Source: Closterium sp. NIES-65
Lineage: Eukaryota; Streptophyta; Zygnematophyceae; Desmidiales; Closteriaceae
Direction of reading: 5' to 3'
NCBI GenBank assembly: GCA_948144175.1
Contig: CANXME010002096.1
Coordinates: 496,001 to 560,000, forward strand
Length of the DNA: 64,000 nt
In this document: positions 43,963-55,453 of the stretch, one piece after another
Layout of the letters: each line of letters opens with the position of its first letter
Numbering within the stretch: position 1 is the first letter of the stretch
Position numbers and translations under genes: made by a program
The notes under the pieces: model-generated
Seen by the model: only the letters and a program-made list of their open reading frames with translations
Told to the model about the DNA's origin: nothing
Databases searched by the model: none

Positions 43963-45216
43963 TGTCAAAATAGTAGGTAATACAGAGTAGAAACATGGGG
44001 CCTAGGCTTAGTAGCCTAGGCCCTAACTTAGTATCGAGCGGGTTTTCACCTAGGGTGAGAGTCGAGTGAGTTGGAGAGGAGAAATTGTGAAAAGGTGTGT
44101 TTCACTATAGGTTCAGGGGTACATATAGCATAGAAACACAATAAGGTGCACCACCAACAAAAGTTTACATAACTACACTAACTACAACTACAAGCAATTA
44201 TAAAACATGACAAAGTATTTCGACACGCCCCCATAATGCTTGTAGGTAGGTGTGTAGTTATAGCAACAGCAGGTACCCCTACCATCTCCTCACCCTCCTC
44301 CTTCCCCTCCCCCACACTGCTGCAGAAGCAGCAGAGAAAGGGGGAAGAGAGGAGAGGTGGAGGGACGGCTGCTTGTTGCCTCACACCCGCCACCCCGGTA
44401 CCACTCCCCCTGCTCCCCCACATCCTCACACCTTCTCCCCCCAGCGGCAGCTGCAGCGGTGGGACTGAAAGAAGGAGGAGGGGAAGGGAGAGAGGTGACG
44501 CCACACTCCAACACCCTCCACCCCCATACCCTCCTCCCCGCGGCTGCAGGGAGACAAAGGAGGAGGGGGGTGGGAAGGAAGAAAGCCGCAGAGCGGCGAA
44601 AAGGTGTCGGTGCAGTGGTGTCAGGGGCGGCTTCAGGGAGTGCAGGGGCGGAAAGGCCCGTCGCGGGCCAGTGCCACGGGGCGCACGACGGGTAGAATAG
44701 AAGGGCCCGATCGTGTGCCTCGGGGCGCACGACGAGCAGGGCACCATCGTGTGCCACGGGGCGCACGATGGGCAGACGAAGGGCACCGTCGCGTGCCACG
44801 GGGCGCGCGACGGGCACGGAAGGAGTCACTCGCCCGTGGGCGGGACAATGTAAAAATAAAGTCGTCACGCGCCCTAGGCGCGCGACCGGAAAACCTTAGC
44901 AGCGGAAGTGTAAAGTGGGCCCACAGGCCAGGACGAACCTAGCTCCGATAACATGTCAAAATAGTAGGTAATACAGAGTAGAAACATGGGGCCTAGGCTT
45001 AGTAGCCTAGGCCCTAACTTAGTATCGAGCGGGTTTTCACCTAGGGTGAGAGTCGAGTGAGTTGGAGAGGAGAAATTGTGAAAAGGTGTGTTTCACTATA
45101 GGTTCAGGGGTACATATAGCATAGAAACACAATAAGGTGCACCACCAACAAAAGTTTACATAACTACACTAACTACAACTACAAGCAATTATAAAACATG
45201 ACAAAGTATTTCGACA
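43963..45216 (-). mobile_element. TRIM (small non-coding LTR element), structurally whole
   Basis: Direct repeats of 263 bases at 43963-44225 and 44954-45216 look identical, begin TGTC and end GACA. The target duplication GGAAC is at 43958-43962 and 45217-45221. On the minus strand the right LTR is followed by TGTTATCGGAGCTAG, close to the initiator-Met primer site. The 728-base interior ends in a purine run (ATGGGGGCG) before the left LTR. No coding region of retroelement type. Identical LTRs imply a recent insertion. Confidence 0.93.
44657..44811. repeat. Tandem hairpin units inside the TRIM
   Basis: Units at 44709-44733, 44746-44769 and 44788-44811, plus a looser one near 44657-44695, each fold into a stem of about 10 pairs with a 4-base loop. 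Arms are ATCGTGTGCC with GGCGCACGAT in one unit and GTCGCGTGCC with GGCGCGCGAC in another, so two pairs changed together. Confidence 0.8.
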
Positions 45217-45295
45217 GGAACAACGCGAGAAACACCGTCTGGAACAACCGTTTTCTCCAGCGTGCCGCGTCAACGCCACATCATGCATCATGGGC

Positions 45296-45512
45296 CACTG
45301 CCAGCTAATGCCGGCCCACTGGCAGCTAATACCGGCCTACTGGCAGCTAATACCGGCCTACTGGCAGCTAATGCCGGCCCACCGGGAGCTAATACCGGCC
45401 TACTGGCAGCTAATGCCGGCCCACCGGCAGCTAAGGCCAGTCTACTGGCAGCTAATGCCGGCCCACTGGCAGCTAATGCCGGCCCACTGGCAGCTAATGC
45501 CGGCCCACTCTC
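45296..45512 (+). repeat. 21-bp coding minisatellite (7-residue units)
   Basis: About ten units with CCACTGGCAGCTAATGCC-like cores encode repeats of the ANAGPLA / ANTGLLA type. Being a multiple of three it keeps the frame open, and substitutions change Ala/Thr and Pro/Leu. Confidence 0.9.
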
Positions 45513-46077
45513 GTCCGTGCAACCCCTGGCAGAGGCGCCGCGGAGCACAATGGAGACCGCTACATTCAAGAGCTCAGCCACGGTTCCCAGCGTCACAGCT
45601 GTAGCACCCGATCAAATCATATCTGATCCAGCCGGCGGCGGCGGCGGTCTGCGGTTCTACTATTTCTCCTTCCCCAACGGCGTGTGCGGCTTCTTTCAAG
45701 CCGACGAACCAGCCAGTTTGGGATCAACCCATGCGGAGGGCCAGCCTAAGCCTAGTACCACCACCATTTGCCCACAGCCGGAGCCTCGGACCCTTGTTGA
45801 GGCTCAGCCCGAGCCTAGTACCTCCATCTGCCCAAACCTGGGGTCCGGAATCGTCAGTTCTTGTCCAGAAAGCCATGCCGCTTTGGCGGATGCGAGATCA
45901 TCTGATGATGGGTCCTCATGGCTTGCGGCGCGTGGCGGCCTGTCCGACTCGCAAACTGCAGCGTGGGTTGGCGTGGGGGGTCAGGGAGAGATGCGTGTGG
46001 GGAATGAGGGAGGGGTGCGCATTGCAGAGGGGCATGGTGGACAGATCCAGATCAGTTCAACGCCGAGAAAACTGGCG

Positions 46078-46465
46078 GCGGGGTCTAGCCGTGCACCCTG
46101 GCGGCGGGGTCTAGCCGTGCACCCTGGCGGCGGGGTCTAGCCGTGCACCCTGGCGGCGGGGTCTAGCCGTGCACCCTGGCGGCGGGGTCTAGCCGTGCAC
46201 CCTGGCGGCGGGGTCTAGCCGTGCACCCTGGCGGCGGGGTCTAGCCGTGCACCCTGGCGGCGGGGTCTAGCCGTGCACCCTGGCGGCGGGGTCTAGCCGT
46301 GCACCCTGGCGGCGGGGTCTAGCCGTGCACCCTGGCGGCGGGGTCTAGCCGTGCACCCTGGCGGCGGGGTCTAGCCGTGCACCCTGGCGGCGGGGTCTAG
46401 CCGTGCACCCTGGCGGCGGGGTCTAGCCGTGCACCCTGGCGGCGGGGTCTAGCCGTGCACCCTGC
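46078..46465 (+). repeat. 26-bp minisatellite with a stop codon in every frame
   Basis: About fifteen near-identical copies of a 26-base unit containing TGGCGGCGGGGTCTAG. Because 26 is not a multiple of three and every unit contains GTCTAG, each plus-strand frame meets TAG within three units. No protein can be read through it unless it is spliced out. Confidence 0.93.
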
Positions 46466-46558
46466 GCTCCTCTCTGTGAAATCTGGCAAGAGCAGTCCGC
46501 CGCAGTCGGGGTGGAGTCATCATCGTTTAAGCGTCACTGTGAAACAGCTGCCATTGCA

Positions 46559-47737
46559 ATGGATATGGCACCTGGAGGGAGCGCCGGCTGTAGTGATGAC
46601 AATGTGGCTTTCGAACCGACCTCTCAAAGGCTTGAGAATGATGGTGCTGTGAACGCTGTTGTGACGCCGATGCCGACTCACCAAGTACCTGTTTCCTCCA
46701 TCAGCCCCACGGCTGTTGACCTCGTGGACTTGTACTTGCACGGTGCAAGCATGGCAACTGATACCTCCCCCCACAGCAGCAGACTTAACGCAGGTGAACC
46801 GGGTGAACCGGACCGGGAACCTGCTGGAGTGAACGATCTTCGCCATGCCGACATGGCCGCTACTTCTGTGGGGCTGCAGAGCATCACCTCGGAGTCGCAG
46901 AATGTGAGCGAAGGCCTTCTTAACTCTTGGGAAGTTCAGCAACTGCTTGCTGCTGCTGCCGCTTCTGCTGCTGCTGCTCCTGCTGGGACGAACGAGCCCC
47001 ATCATTTTACAACAACAGACTCTTCCCACTCTCCTGGCTCCCCGCACACTCCCCACCGTCCACACTACCTAGTACATGCTTCAGGATTTCCAGACATAGA
47101 CTCTCCAAACGCCAGAGGTGCTCTTTCAGCAGCTGATGCTGCTGCTCCTTTTGCAGCTGATGCTGCTGCCGGCGCTGCTGCAGATCGCACCACTGTTGCT
47201 ACTGAGTGCGCAAAAGCAGAAAGCATGTTCGTGGGTGGGTGCGACGACTACACGTCCCTACTCCTCATGGACCCTCTCACCCTCATCGACTCGCTGCCGT
47301 ATCCCTTCACCACCTTTGAAGCCCTGGCTCCGGGCGCAAACATGCTGACCAGAAATTCCCCGAGAGGGAACATGCCGACAGGGATCTTCTCAACGGCTGC
47401 GCAAGCAGCAGCTTGCATCGAATTGGCGTCACTGGGAGGGCGGAATGGAGATGCTGAGGTGGGAGGGGGGCTGCCGCAGGCGAGCCAGGACTTGATGGCA
47501 CAGGAGGAGCTCTTGCAGACGCTGCTGCTAGAGGAGGCACCAGAGACGGGTGGAAATAGGATGCTGAGTGTTACGTGCAGTGCGGGGATGCCTGCAGATC
47601 AACCTGGTGAATTATCTGAGTATTCTCCTAATGGCCCAGCCGTGAAACAACCTGGGGATTTATCTGGAGGTGCATCTGGAGATCCATTTGGAGATCCAAC
47701 GGTCCACAGCTGCCACCATGAACATTTCAGTCGCTGA
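46559..47737 (+). CDS. Acidic, Ala/Ser-rich reading frame just upstream of the AP2/ERF frame
   Basis: Open from the 26-bp array; the first ATG is at 46559 (MDMAPGGSAG). It encodes about 392 residues with Ala runs (LLAAAAASAAAAPAG), acidic and Leu-rich patches (MDPLTLIDSLPYPF; QEELLQTLLLEEAP) like a transcription activation region, and no folded domain that I know. Its last part (GDLSGGASGDPFGDPTVHS) is the first half of a duplicated unit whose second half is read in the AP2/ERF frame. I infer it was, or is, the N-terminal part of that protein. It overlaps the AP2/ERF start by 20 bases. Confidence 0.5.
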   Translation: MDMAPGGSAGCSDDNVAFEPTSQRLENDGAVNAVVTPMPTHQVPVSSISPTAVDLVDLYLHGASMATDTSPHSSRLNAGEPGEPDREPAGVNDLRHADMAATSVGLQSITSESQNVSEGLLNSWEVQQLLAAAAASAAAAPAGTNEPHHFTTTDSSHSPGSPHTPHRPHYLVHASGFPDIDSPNARGALSAADAAAPFAADAAAGAAADRTTVATECAKAESMFVGGCDDYTSLLLMDPLTLIDSLPYPFTTFEALAPGANMLTRNSPRGNMPTGIFSTAAQAAACIELASLGGRNGDAEVGGGLPQASQDLMAQEELLQTLLLEEAPETGGNRMLSVTCSAGMPADQPGELSEYSPNGPAVKQPGDLSGGASGDPFGDPTVHSCHHEHFSR

Positions 47738-48734
47738 ATCGTGTGTGATGCCAAGAAAGACTGGTGATTCTAGCTATGCTGATGTTGCACTTTTTGTGGG
47801 TGGGAGTGAGGAAGTTTTGCTGAAGACGGCCGTAGTGGGTGCTGCTGTGGGTGCTCCAAAGGGGAAGGAGGAGGGAAGCAAGCAGCAGAAGAAGAGGAAG
47901 AAGGCACAGAAGAAGGCTGAGCTGGTGGCTGCTGATCAACCTGAGTCTCCACCTGCCGCTCCAGCCATGAAAAAACTTGGAGATTCATCTGGAAATCCCA
48001 TCAAATATCTCTATGGAGATCCAACGGTCTACAGCAGCTTGGCGCTCCTCGAGGCCACAAGCGCACCAGGTGCAGAAGCAAGCGTGATGCCACGAAACTA
48101 TAGCGATTCTAGTGAAACAGGGGTTGCACTTGGTGTGGCTGGAAATGAGGCAGTGGCACCAGAGGAAAGCAAGCAGGAGAAAGGCAAGCAGCAGAAGAAG
48201 AGGAAGAAGACACAGAAGAAGGCTGAGCAGGTGTCACCAATAGAGGGTAGGCAGCTGGATGCTGCTGCTGTGAAGGCAGCTCCCCAAGCCAAGAAAGCAA
48301 GGAAGCAGAACGCATCACGAGGCCCTGAGTTCTCTGGCCAGGGCAATAGTCAGGCTGAGCCTTCCAGTGCTGCAAGTGCTGCTCCAGAACCAGCGCCAGC
48401 TCGCTTAGACTCGGCTGGTGATGCCAGTGCAGGGGTGAATAGCCTCTCAACCCCCCCTCCTGCACATGCTGCTGCCAATCCGAAAGGACCCCGACCTGAG
48501 ACGATCAAGAGACGAGCAGAAGAGATATCCCGTGAAGAAATGAGGTACATTGGAGTTCGAAAGAGGGGATTGGGCAATCGGTGGGTGGCGGAGAGAAAGG
48601 ACAACATCCATGGCGTGAGGAGGTGGCTTGGGACGTTCGCCACACCTGAAGAGGCAGCTCGGGAGTATGATAAGGCAGCACGGGAAATAAGAGGTGAAAC
48701 CACCCGCCGCACCAACTTCCCCTTTCACAAGTAA
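47718..48734 (+). CDS. AP2/ERF-domain transcription factor
   Basis: 338 codons. The AP2/ERF domain at residues about 276-335 reads YIGVRKRGLGNRWVAERKD, then GVRRWLGTFATPEEAARE and YDKAAREIRGETTRRTNFPF, with the family's YRG-like and RAYD-like elements. Such proteins bind GCC-box-like DNA in the nucleus through a three-stranded sheet. Before it lie two Lys-rich stretches (KQQKKRKKAQKKAE and KQQKKRKKTQKKAE), possible nuclear localisation signals, belonging to two tandem copies of a unit of about 325 bases. The ATG at 47718 sits in an excellent context (GCCACCATGA) and was chosen for that; the frame is open 48 bases further upstream. The domain lies at the extreme C-terminus. The target genes and subgroup cannot be told from this. 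Confidence 0.82.
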   Translation: MNISVAESCVMPRKTGDSSYADVALFVGGSEEVLLKTAVVGAAVGAPKGKEEGSKQQKKRKKAQKKAELVAADQPESPPAAPAMKKLGDSSGNPIKYLYGDPTVYSSLALLEATSAPGAEASVMPRNYSDSSETGVALGVAGNEAVAPEESKQEKGKQQKKRKKTQKKAEQVSPIEGRQLDAAAVKAAPQAKKARKQNASRGPEFSGQGNSQAEPSSAASAAPEPAPARLDSAGDASAGVNSLSTPPPAHAAANPKGPRPETIKRRAEEISREEMRYIGVRKRGLGNRWVAERKDNIHGVRRWLGTFATPEEAAREYDKAAREIRGETTRRTNFPFHK

Positions 48735-49150
48735 AGGCTTTCATGGAATCCAGGAAATCGCTTCCATTTTTTTCTATTGATTCACAGTTAGGTTTTGTAT
48801 TGTGCCATTGATTAATAACCCGTTTCATGTTGTTGTCTTTGAGAAGACAAACTTGTTGATCAATAAAAGCTCGTTCGCAATTGTACACTGGTCAAGAAGT
48901 GCTGCCATATAAGGCGTACAGTAATGACAATCTGAACCTGGAAAATGAATATTTTTAAAAGCTGTAACGCTTTTCAAAATTGTGTATTTTGAAAGCGAAG
49001 CGGCTTGTAATGTAGCAATGGTCATCGGCGAACCGCGCTAAACGCCCGTTTTGGAGTACAAAACGTGGGCTGGAGGTTATTTCCCTCCACCCACGTCTCT
49101 CATTTTCAAACGGTTTAGTCAAGTTTCTCACCCACCCACACCCTAGAATA
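48735..49150. other. 3' flank of the AP2/ERF gene
   Basis: AT-rich sequence with AATAAA at 48862-48867, a plausible polyadenylation signal about 130 bases after the stop. Near 49062-49105 an imperfect hairpin (ACGTGGGCTGGAGG with CCCTCCACCCACGT) precedes the DIRS-like element and could belong to its terminal repeat. Confidence 0.5.
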
Positions 49151-50045
49151 GTGAATAATAGTTAATTGTGCTACGAGAATTATCCTATGCTACGTGGGCC
49201 CTGACGCGCCTCAGGCCCCTGACGCGCCTGTGGCCTCGCCCGTCTTCACCTCGGCCCAACTGCAGCAGCTGTTGTCCCTCTTACAGCAGCAAGTCCCCGC
49301 CGTTACGGAAGCAACCGCTACACCAAACGCGACTTCAATTTCTGCTAAAAGCGCAAAGGAAAAAAGGGAGACGGTGCAACACGCTCGCACGGCAAAAATC
49401 GCACGCACCGAGGGCACCACTGTCAAGGCTACCCCGGGACCGGAAAATCCCGCCGACAGCGACACTTCAGACGACGAAGCTGGTGAGGCACCTGCTGATA
49501 ATGCATTTTTTTCGACCACCGAGCACCTTCCCCCTCTTCTCACCTCCAACCCCAACCTCCCCGCATCCTCATTCAAGAACGCGGCTGTCCGTGAGCAAGC
49601 CGAGCTCGAGGACCTGCGCGCTTACCTGATGCACGCGGAACAGAAGGTGCGACTCAACGAACCGGCCAGTGCCATCGAACTTCTCGAGGAGGCACTCACG
49701 CTCGTCAACAATCGTTTCAAGCTTCTTCACGTCGCCGATTACACGAACTTCCGCGTTGCTAACCGGTTCAAGATGTACGAGGAGAAGAGCTTGTTCACCT
49801 CACACCCATTCAAGCAAGCCATGGCGGACGTTGCGGCCATGGAACGCGCGCAAGGCAATCTCGGTCGTGCCGCACGCGGTGGAGGGCGAGGAACCGGAGC
49901 ATTTGGCAACAAACGCGGGCTGCCAATGGACGAAAACGGCAGGAGCTTTCGTGGAACTTGCTTCAAGTGCGGGCAGCCAGGCCACATGGCCAATGTGTGC
50001 CCAGAAAATGGGCGGGGACCCCAAGGTCCCGCGCCGGTGGTGTGA

Positions 50046-50923
50046 CCCCTTGAGGGGGAAACCACTTGGGGGCGCGGAGAGGATGTTGCATGGGCAACAC
50101 GGCGCGCTTAAGCCGCTGGCCAGATCAGTTGAGCGCGTAGAACGGCCGCCGGCCGACCCCAAGTGAAGGGGGTAGGACTAGGAGTCCTAGGTTTTAGCCA
50201 TGAGTGGCAATCATGAGATCTATGCGTATGGAATATAGGCCGGAAGGGCATGAAATGTGGATGATTGTTGTTACGTGGCCAATGAATAATATTTGAACGT
50301 TTGAAACCTGGATTGTTGAAGCAAGCAAGCCTCAAAGAGTGGAGGTATTTGCTGCCGGCGAAAAAAAAAAAAAAAAAAAGAGAGAGAGAGAGAGAGGAAA
50401 GTAAGACGAGAAAGAAAGCGAGCAAGTGCGAAGTGCGAAATGATGGGGATTGTTTAAGGAGGCTACATGATTCGGCCAGCACCCGCCCAATTTAATGGGA
50501 CAAGAGAGGGCCACTAGCAAGGCAAGCACACAAGGAGGCATACAGATGGAGAGGGGCAGGCATATTACTACGCGCAATTGCCACGACGGGAAAATAGCCC
50601 GCGACACAAGACACGCTGCCAAAAAAAAAAAAAAAGAACGAGACACGATACGGCAGCCCACCTAGGGCTTGTTGAACACCGCGAAAGAGAAGAAGACAAG
50701 GAAGAAGAAGAGAGAGAGGGAGAGTGAGAGAGAGGGAGGGAGAGAGAGAGTGAGAGAGAGAAGCAAACGTGCCAATCCGGAAGAGAAGGTGAGGAGTGCG
50801 CAAACGACCTATCCGGTATGGGCTCATCCACACACGGCTTCATTGTTGGTACATGCAATCGTATCAAGGACAATAAGCACCCGTAAAAAAAAAAAAAAAA
50901 AAAAAGAGGCGTACTCATAGTCC
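50046..50923 (+). repeat. Low-complexity A-rich and GA-rich stretch within the DIRS-like element
   Basis: Between the gag-like and reverse transcriptase regions: poly-A runs near 50361-50379, 50621-50635 and 50885-50905, and GA repeats near 50380-50400 and 50710-50765. No coding motif recognised. Confidence 0.75.
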
Positions 50924-53900
50924 GTGCCTTTCTTCGACCCGTGGCACAGATACACCGGAGATCGGGATGGGCGAGCAACACATTCCCTACGAATACGCGA
51001 TCACAGACGAGCTCGTAACAAGGATGCGCGGGCGACTACGTGCGGCATTTCCATGGTGGAGTTCATGGTGCGAAAGCAGCTTCATACTATCAGTAATCGT
51101 ACACGGCTACTGGATGCCGTGGAAACTTGCCGCCCCGGTGCTGTTCCAGCGGGACAACCATGCGGGCGCACAGATCCACGCCCAGTTCACCAAACAGGCT
51201 ATCTGCGAGCTCCTGGAAAGCGGCGCAGCGGCTCTCGCCCCCGCGGATCAGGCTGTATGCATTAGCCCACTAAACGTGGTGGTCCAGAGAGAGAAATGCT
51301 GACTGATCCTCGACCTCCGCCAAGTGAACCTGCACTTGCGCATTCCAAAATTCAAATACGAGGGGCTCAACCGAGTTGCACAGATCGCTCGCCCGGGCGA
51401 TTGGATGTTCTCTATCGCCCTGAAGTCTGGGTATCACTACGTGGATATTCACCCATCATGCTGGAAGTACATGGGGTTTCGATTCGACGGAAAGACATAC
51501 ATATTCCGCTCGCTCCCTTTCGGCCTCGCGACAGCCCCGTTCGTTTTCACACAACTGATCAAACAACTTGCCCGGCGCTGGCGAGCCATGGGCATACGGG
51601 TCATTCGTTATGTGGACGACATTCTTTTCCTTTGTGACACGGAAGCAGCGGCACGAGCCACATGCAACTCAATCATACATGACCTCAACAAGGCAGGCCT
51701 GGTGATGTGAAGAAATGAGGAATGAATGAACTAGCAAGCAGGGGGGTACAAGTAGGAAAACCTAAAAGTGTTGTACCCCATATTCTCTACCCCACTACAC
51801 TCTACACAGACTATCGCATATGAGTTAGACACACCCCCATAGGCAAAGTGGGGGAGAACAAGAGGTCACAAGACCAACCAAGCAAAACAAAGCAAGCTCA
51901 GGGTGGATCACAACGTCACCACACATTCCGAGCACAAGAGCAAGGCCAACAGGCCAATTCACATGCAAGATCAAATATAAAGGTAAACAAGCAAGTGCAG
52001 GTATAGAAAGATCACAGTACAAGCAAGGTCAAGAAGTGAGCAAGTGAGGCCAAGTAGGCACAAGACCTAGCATCGTACAGAAACGCTGATGATCACAAGG
52101 CGGAAGTGCCTTGGTAAAGATATCAGCTGTGTTGGCCTCAGAGGCCACGTAAGCAAGGCGCAGCTGACCACGCTGCTACAGCTCACGAGCAAGGAAGTAG
52201 CGAAGAGCAATGTGCTTCGTTCTGTGCTCCAGTCTGTGCTCCCGACACAAGGCCAGCATGGCCTTGTTGTCTACGTACAGAACTTGAGAAGAACGAGGCG
52301 GCTCTCCTAGGTCACTCAGCACGTAGGTGAGCCAACGTAGCTCCTGTGCGACCATGGCCCCCGCGTAAATCTCAGCCTCACAGCTGGAGCCGAGAACAGA
52401 AGACGAGCGGGTAGATCGCCACGAAATAGAGCCGGAACCAAGGTTGAAGGTGTAACCCTGTGACGACCGCTGCGTAGCTTGGTCGTCAGCCCAAGAAGCC
52501 TCGGCGTGACCTGTGAGGACCACTGAACGTCGTCCTCCAAGCACTAGCCCCATGCCCGACGTACTGCACAAGTAGCGCAACACCCTCTTCGCTATAGCCA
52601 TGTGCTCTAGTCGGTGTCTCCCAGGAGCAACATAGCGTGCACAGGTGCTAAGAGGGTATGCAAGGTCAGGTCGTATGCAGGTCATCAGGTACATGAGGCA
52701 GCCAACAAGCTCTGGGTACGGGCCACTCGGCTCTACGGACTCATCCGAAGGCAGAGCTGAGAGCGAGTGGCGAGTAGACAGAGGAGTGGCCCGAGGCGAG
52801 GAGTACGTGAAGTCGAAGCGCTGAAGAACCTGCTGCACCATGTGTGACTGAGTCAGGGTAATGGTGCGCTGTGCTCTGTCCCGGGTGATCTGCAAGTCAA
52901 GGTAGCTGCGCAGTTCACCCAGGTCTGTGCACGTGTGTCTCTTCTGCAGCTCGGACTTCACGTGGGCGAGTCCAGCAGTGTCAGCAGTGGCAAAGACCAA
53001 GTCGTCGACGTACACGAGGATGTAGAACGGCGGCAAAGAGTTGTTGGTGCGCAGAAACAACGACGGGTCGGCAGTAGAAGGAGCAAACCCAAGAGCCGCA
53101 AGTGTAGTCCTCAGTGTGTCGTGCCACTCACGGGGCGCCTGGCGGAGACCGTAGACTGGCCGCCGGAGGCTTCACTGGGTACCAGGGGGAAACGACCCAG
53201 TAAGCCAGGTGGGCGGCGCAGCCAGATCTCCTCGTGCAGGCTGCCCTGCAGGAAAGCTGTGCTGAAGTCAAGAGAGTGAAGCTCGTAGTCGCGCTGAGCG
53301 GCTATGTGCAGCAGCACCCGAAGAGTGGTCATCTTCGGGGTGGGAGAGAAGGTCTGAAAGTAGTCAACTCCCTGCCGCTGACTGAAGCCTCGAGCCACGT
53401 AACGCGTCTTGAAGACAGGCGGAGAACCCGGCGCCCGCTTCACCCTGAAAATCCACATGCCACTGACGATGTTCGCCCAAGGTGGGGGAACCTCGTCGAC
53501 GTAGGTGCCTGTGGACTTCTAGAAAGCCATCTCTGCGTCCATGGCTGACTGCCACTGAGAGGAGTAGGGACGCTCGATCGCCTCAGCGTACGATCGAGGA
53601 GTCGGGATGTCTGGTGCATCCGGGTCTCCCACAGGGGCAATCAGCGTGGACACGAGATGAGGCAAAGCAGCAGCAAAACACTAGAACTCCTCCTGCGTGT
53701 CCTCAAGGACGTCCGTGCTAAGAGCACACTCACCCCCGACAAACGGAGGACATACAGACTCAGACTCAACAACAAGACTAGCAGCGTAGTCTAGACGACA
53801 ACGAGCAGCAAAGTCGACAAGCTCAGCAACCAAGGCAGACGCAACAGTGGACTCAAAGGAAGGGTCAGTAACAAAAGTAGCCAGGAGACGCGTGAGGGTA

Positions 53901-55453
53901 GGACTGGCAACACGAAGAGAGTCAGACTCCGGGTCAGCAAGGACAGGAAGAGAGGACTCTGGAGGAGACGCCAACGAGACACGCAGAGGAGCAGTGGAAG
54001 GACGCAGTGCCATCTGGTGTGTGCCTGGGACCGTAGGAGGACGCGGAAGCGGAGCACAACTACTAGTGCGAGCAGCACGAACAGGCGACGCAGGATGAGA
54101 CGCAAGCTCACGCCGCTCAGCAAGACCTCCAGTAGGACCAGTGAAGGGAGGAGCAGGAAGGGGTGAGGCGGGCTGTAACTGTGACCGTGACTGGACAGGC
54201 TGTGGACACTCTAAGGGAGGAGCAGGACCAGTAGAGGGCGGGAGACCAAGAACCTGCTCAAGGAGCAGAACAAAGTACGGCTGCGGCTGCGCAGCGCCTC
54301 CAGAACCCGCAAGGACAGCACCAGTACCCCCAGCGGCAGCACCAGCGCCAGCAGCACATCCAGCTCCAATAGCGCCAACTCCAGCACCCTCAGAAGCACC
54401 AGCTCTAGCAGCACCTCCAGCGCCAACACCCCCAGCAGCTCCAGCTCCAGCAGCTCAAGCTCCAGCAGGACCGTCAGCTCCAGCAGTCTCAGCAGCACCC
54501 CAAGGACCAGCTGCTCTAGTACCGCCAGTACGAGCACCTCAAGGACCAGAGGCTCCATTAACTCCAGTGCCAACCCCAGGGTCAGCAGTACCATCAGCAC
54601 CTCCAGCTCCAGCAGCACGGCTCCAGCGCCGGGCAAACCACTCTCGCAGCTCCTGTGGAGAGGGTAGCTCCCGCCTCGACAAAGCACCCGAAGGGGCCCC
54701 AAACCCAGCACCGCTAGAGGCCACACGAGCAGACCCAGCACCTTCAGGCTCCGCACCCCCAGGCTCAGCACCCCGAGGCTTCGTACCCCCAGGCTCCGCA
54801 CCCCCAGGCCCAGCACCCCCAGACTCAGCACCCCCAGGCTCAGCACTCCTAGACTTAGCACCCCCAGGCTCAGCACCCCTAGCAGTACCAGAGTCAACAG
54901 CTACCTCGACAGGCTTGAATGCGTCTACCTGGGACACACCTGACGTGGCAGGACCCTGAGGGGGGAGGGGGTCTACTGGGGGGGGCCCTGGCGCAAGGAA
55001 GAGCGGCGGCGGGGGGAGGGGTGCAGTGCGGTAGGGGAAGAGACGGTAGGAAGGATTTGACTCGTCAAACGTGACGTCCTAGGAGGATAGAACACGGCGT
55101 GAGGTGGGGTGGTAAAACTGCCAACCAGGCGCGTCAGGGGGGAAGCCAAGGAAGACGGATGGAACCGCACGGGGGGACAGCTTGTCCGCAGACAAGTCGC
55201 GGACAAACGCCTGAGATCCCCAGACCCGAAACGCAGACGCATCGCCAACCTTCCCCGTCCACCGCAAGGCGGGGGAGGTCTCTGGCAAAGAGACCCGGGG
55301 CTGAAGGTTGAGCTGACGCGTCGCGTACAGAACCGTAAACGGCTACAGAAAATGGGGGGCAGCCACATGGATCATGGACATATGAGCGACGTCCATGACC
55401 ATGCCAATGCGGCCCTCGGCAATCCCATTTGCTGTGGAGAGGCCGGAAGCGTG

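Larger units (their letters stand above)
43361..46140 (+). pseudogene. Repeat-rich reading frame upstream of the AP2/ERF frame, interrupted by a stop and a TRIM element
   Basis: An ATG at 43361 opens a frame (MSPGSDSRQSGQS) with a TAG at 43574-43576. The same frame stays open afterwards through a His/Gln-rich part (QYQQHQHQHQQHQHH) to the TRIM insertion site at 43962. Beyond the TRIM (from 45222) the frame continues in register: without the TRIM and one copy of its GGAAC target, the text reads ETPSGT-TRETPSGTT. It then passes through 7-residue repeats to a stop inside the 26-bp array at 46138. No known domain. It may be an old 5' part of the AP2/ERF gene further right, an independent gene, or a decaying one. 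Function unknown. Confidence 0.45.

Noticed and set aside
46078-46465. CRISPR array
   Set aside because: Units are directly adjacent with no unique spacers. It is a plain minisatellite in a eukaryotic context.
50361-50905. SINE or LINE poly-A tails
   Set aside because: The A runs lie between gag-like and RT parts of one element. No Pol III box or LINE coding sequence precedes them and no target duplications were found.
51000-51710. LINE-type reverse transcriptase
   Set aside because: The motif style (SPLNVV, LILDLRQVN, LPFGLATAPFVF) and the downstream RNase H plus tyrosine recombinase fit DIRS. No endonuclease domain was seen.
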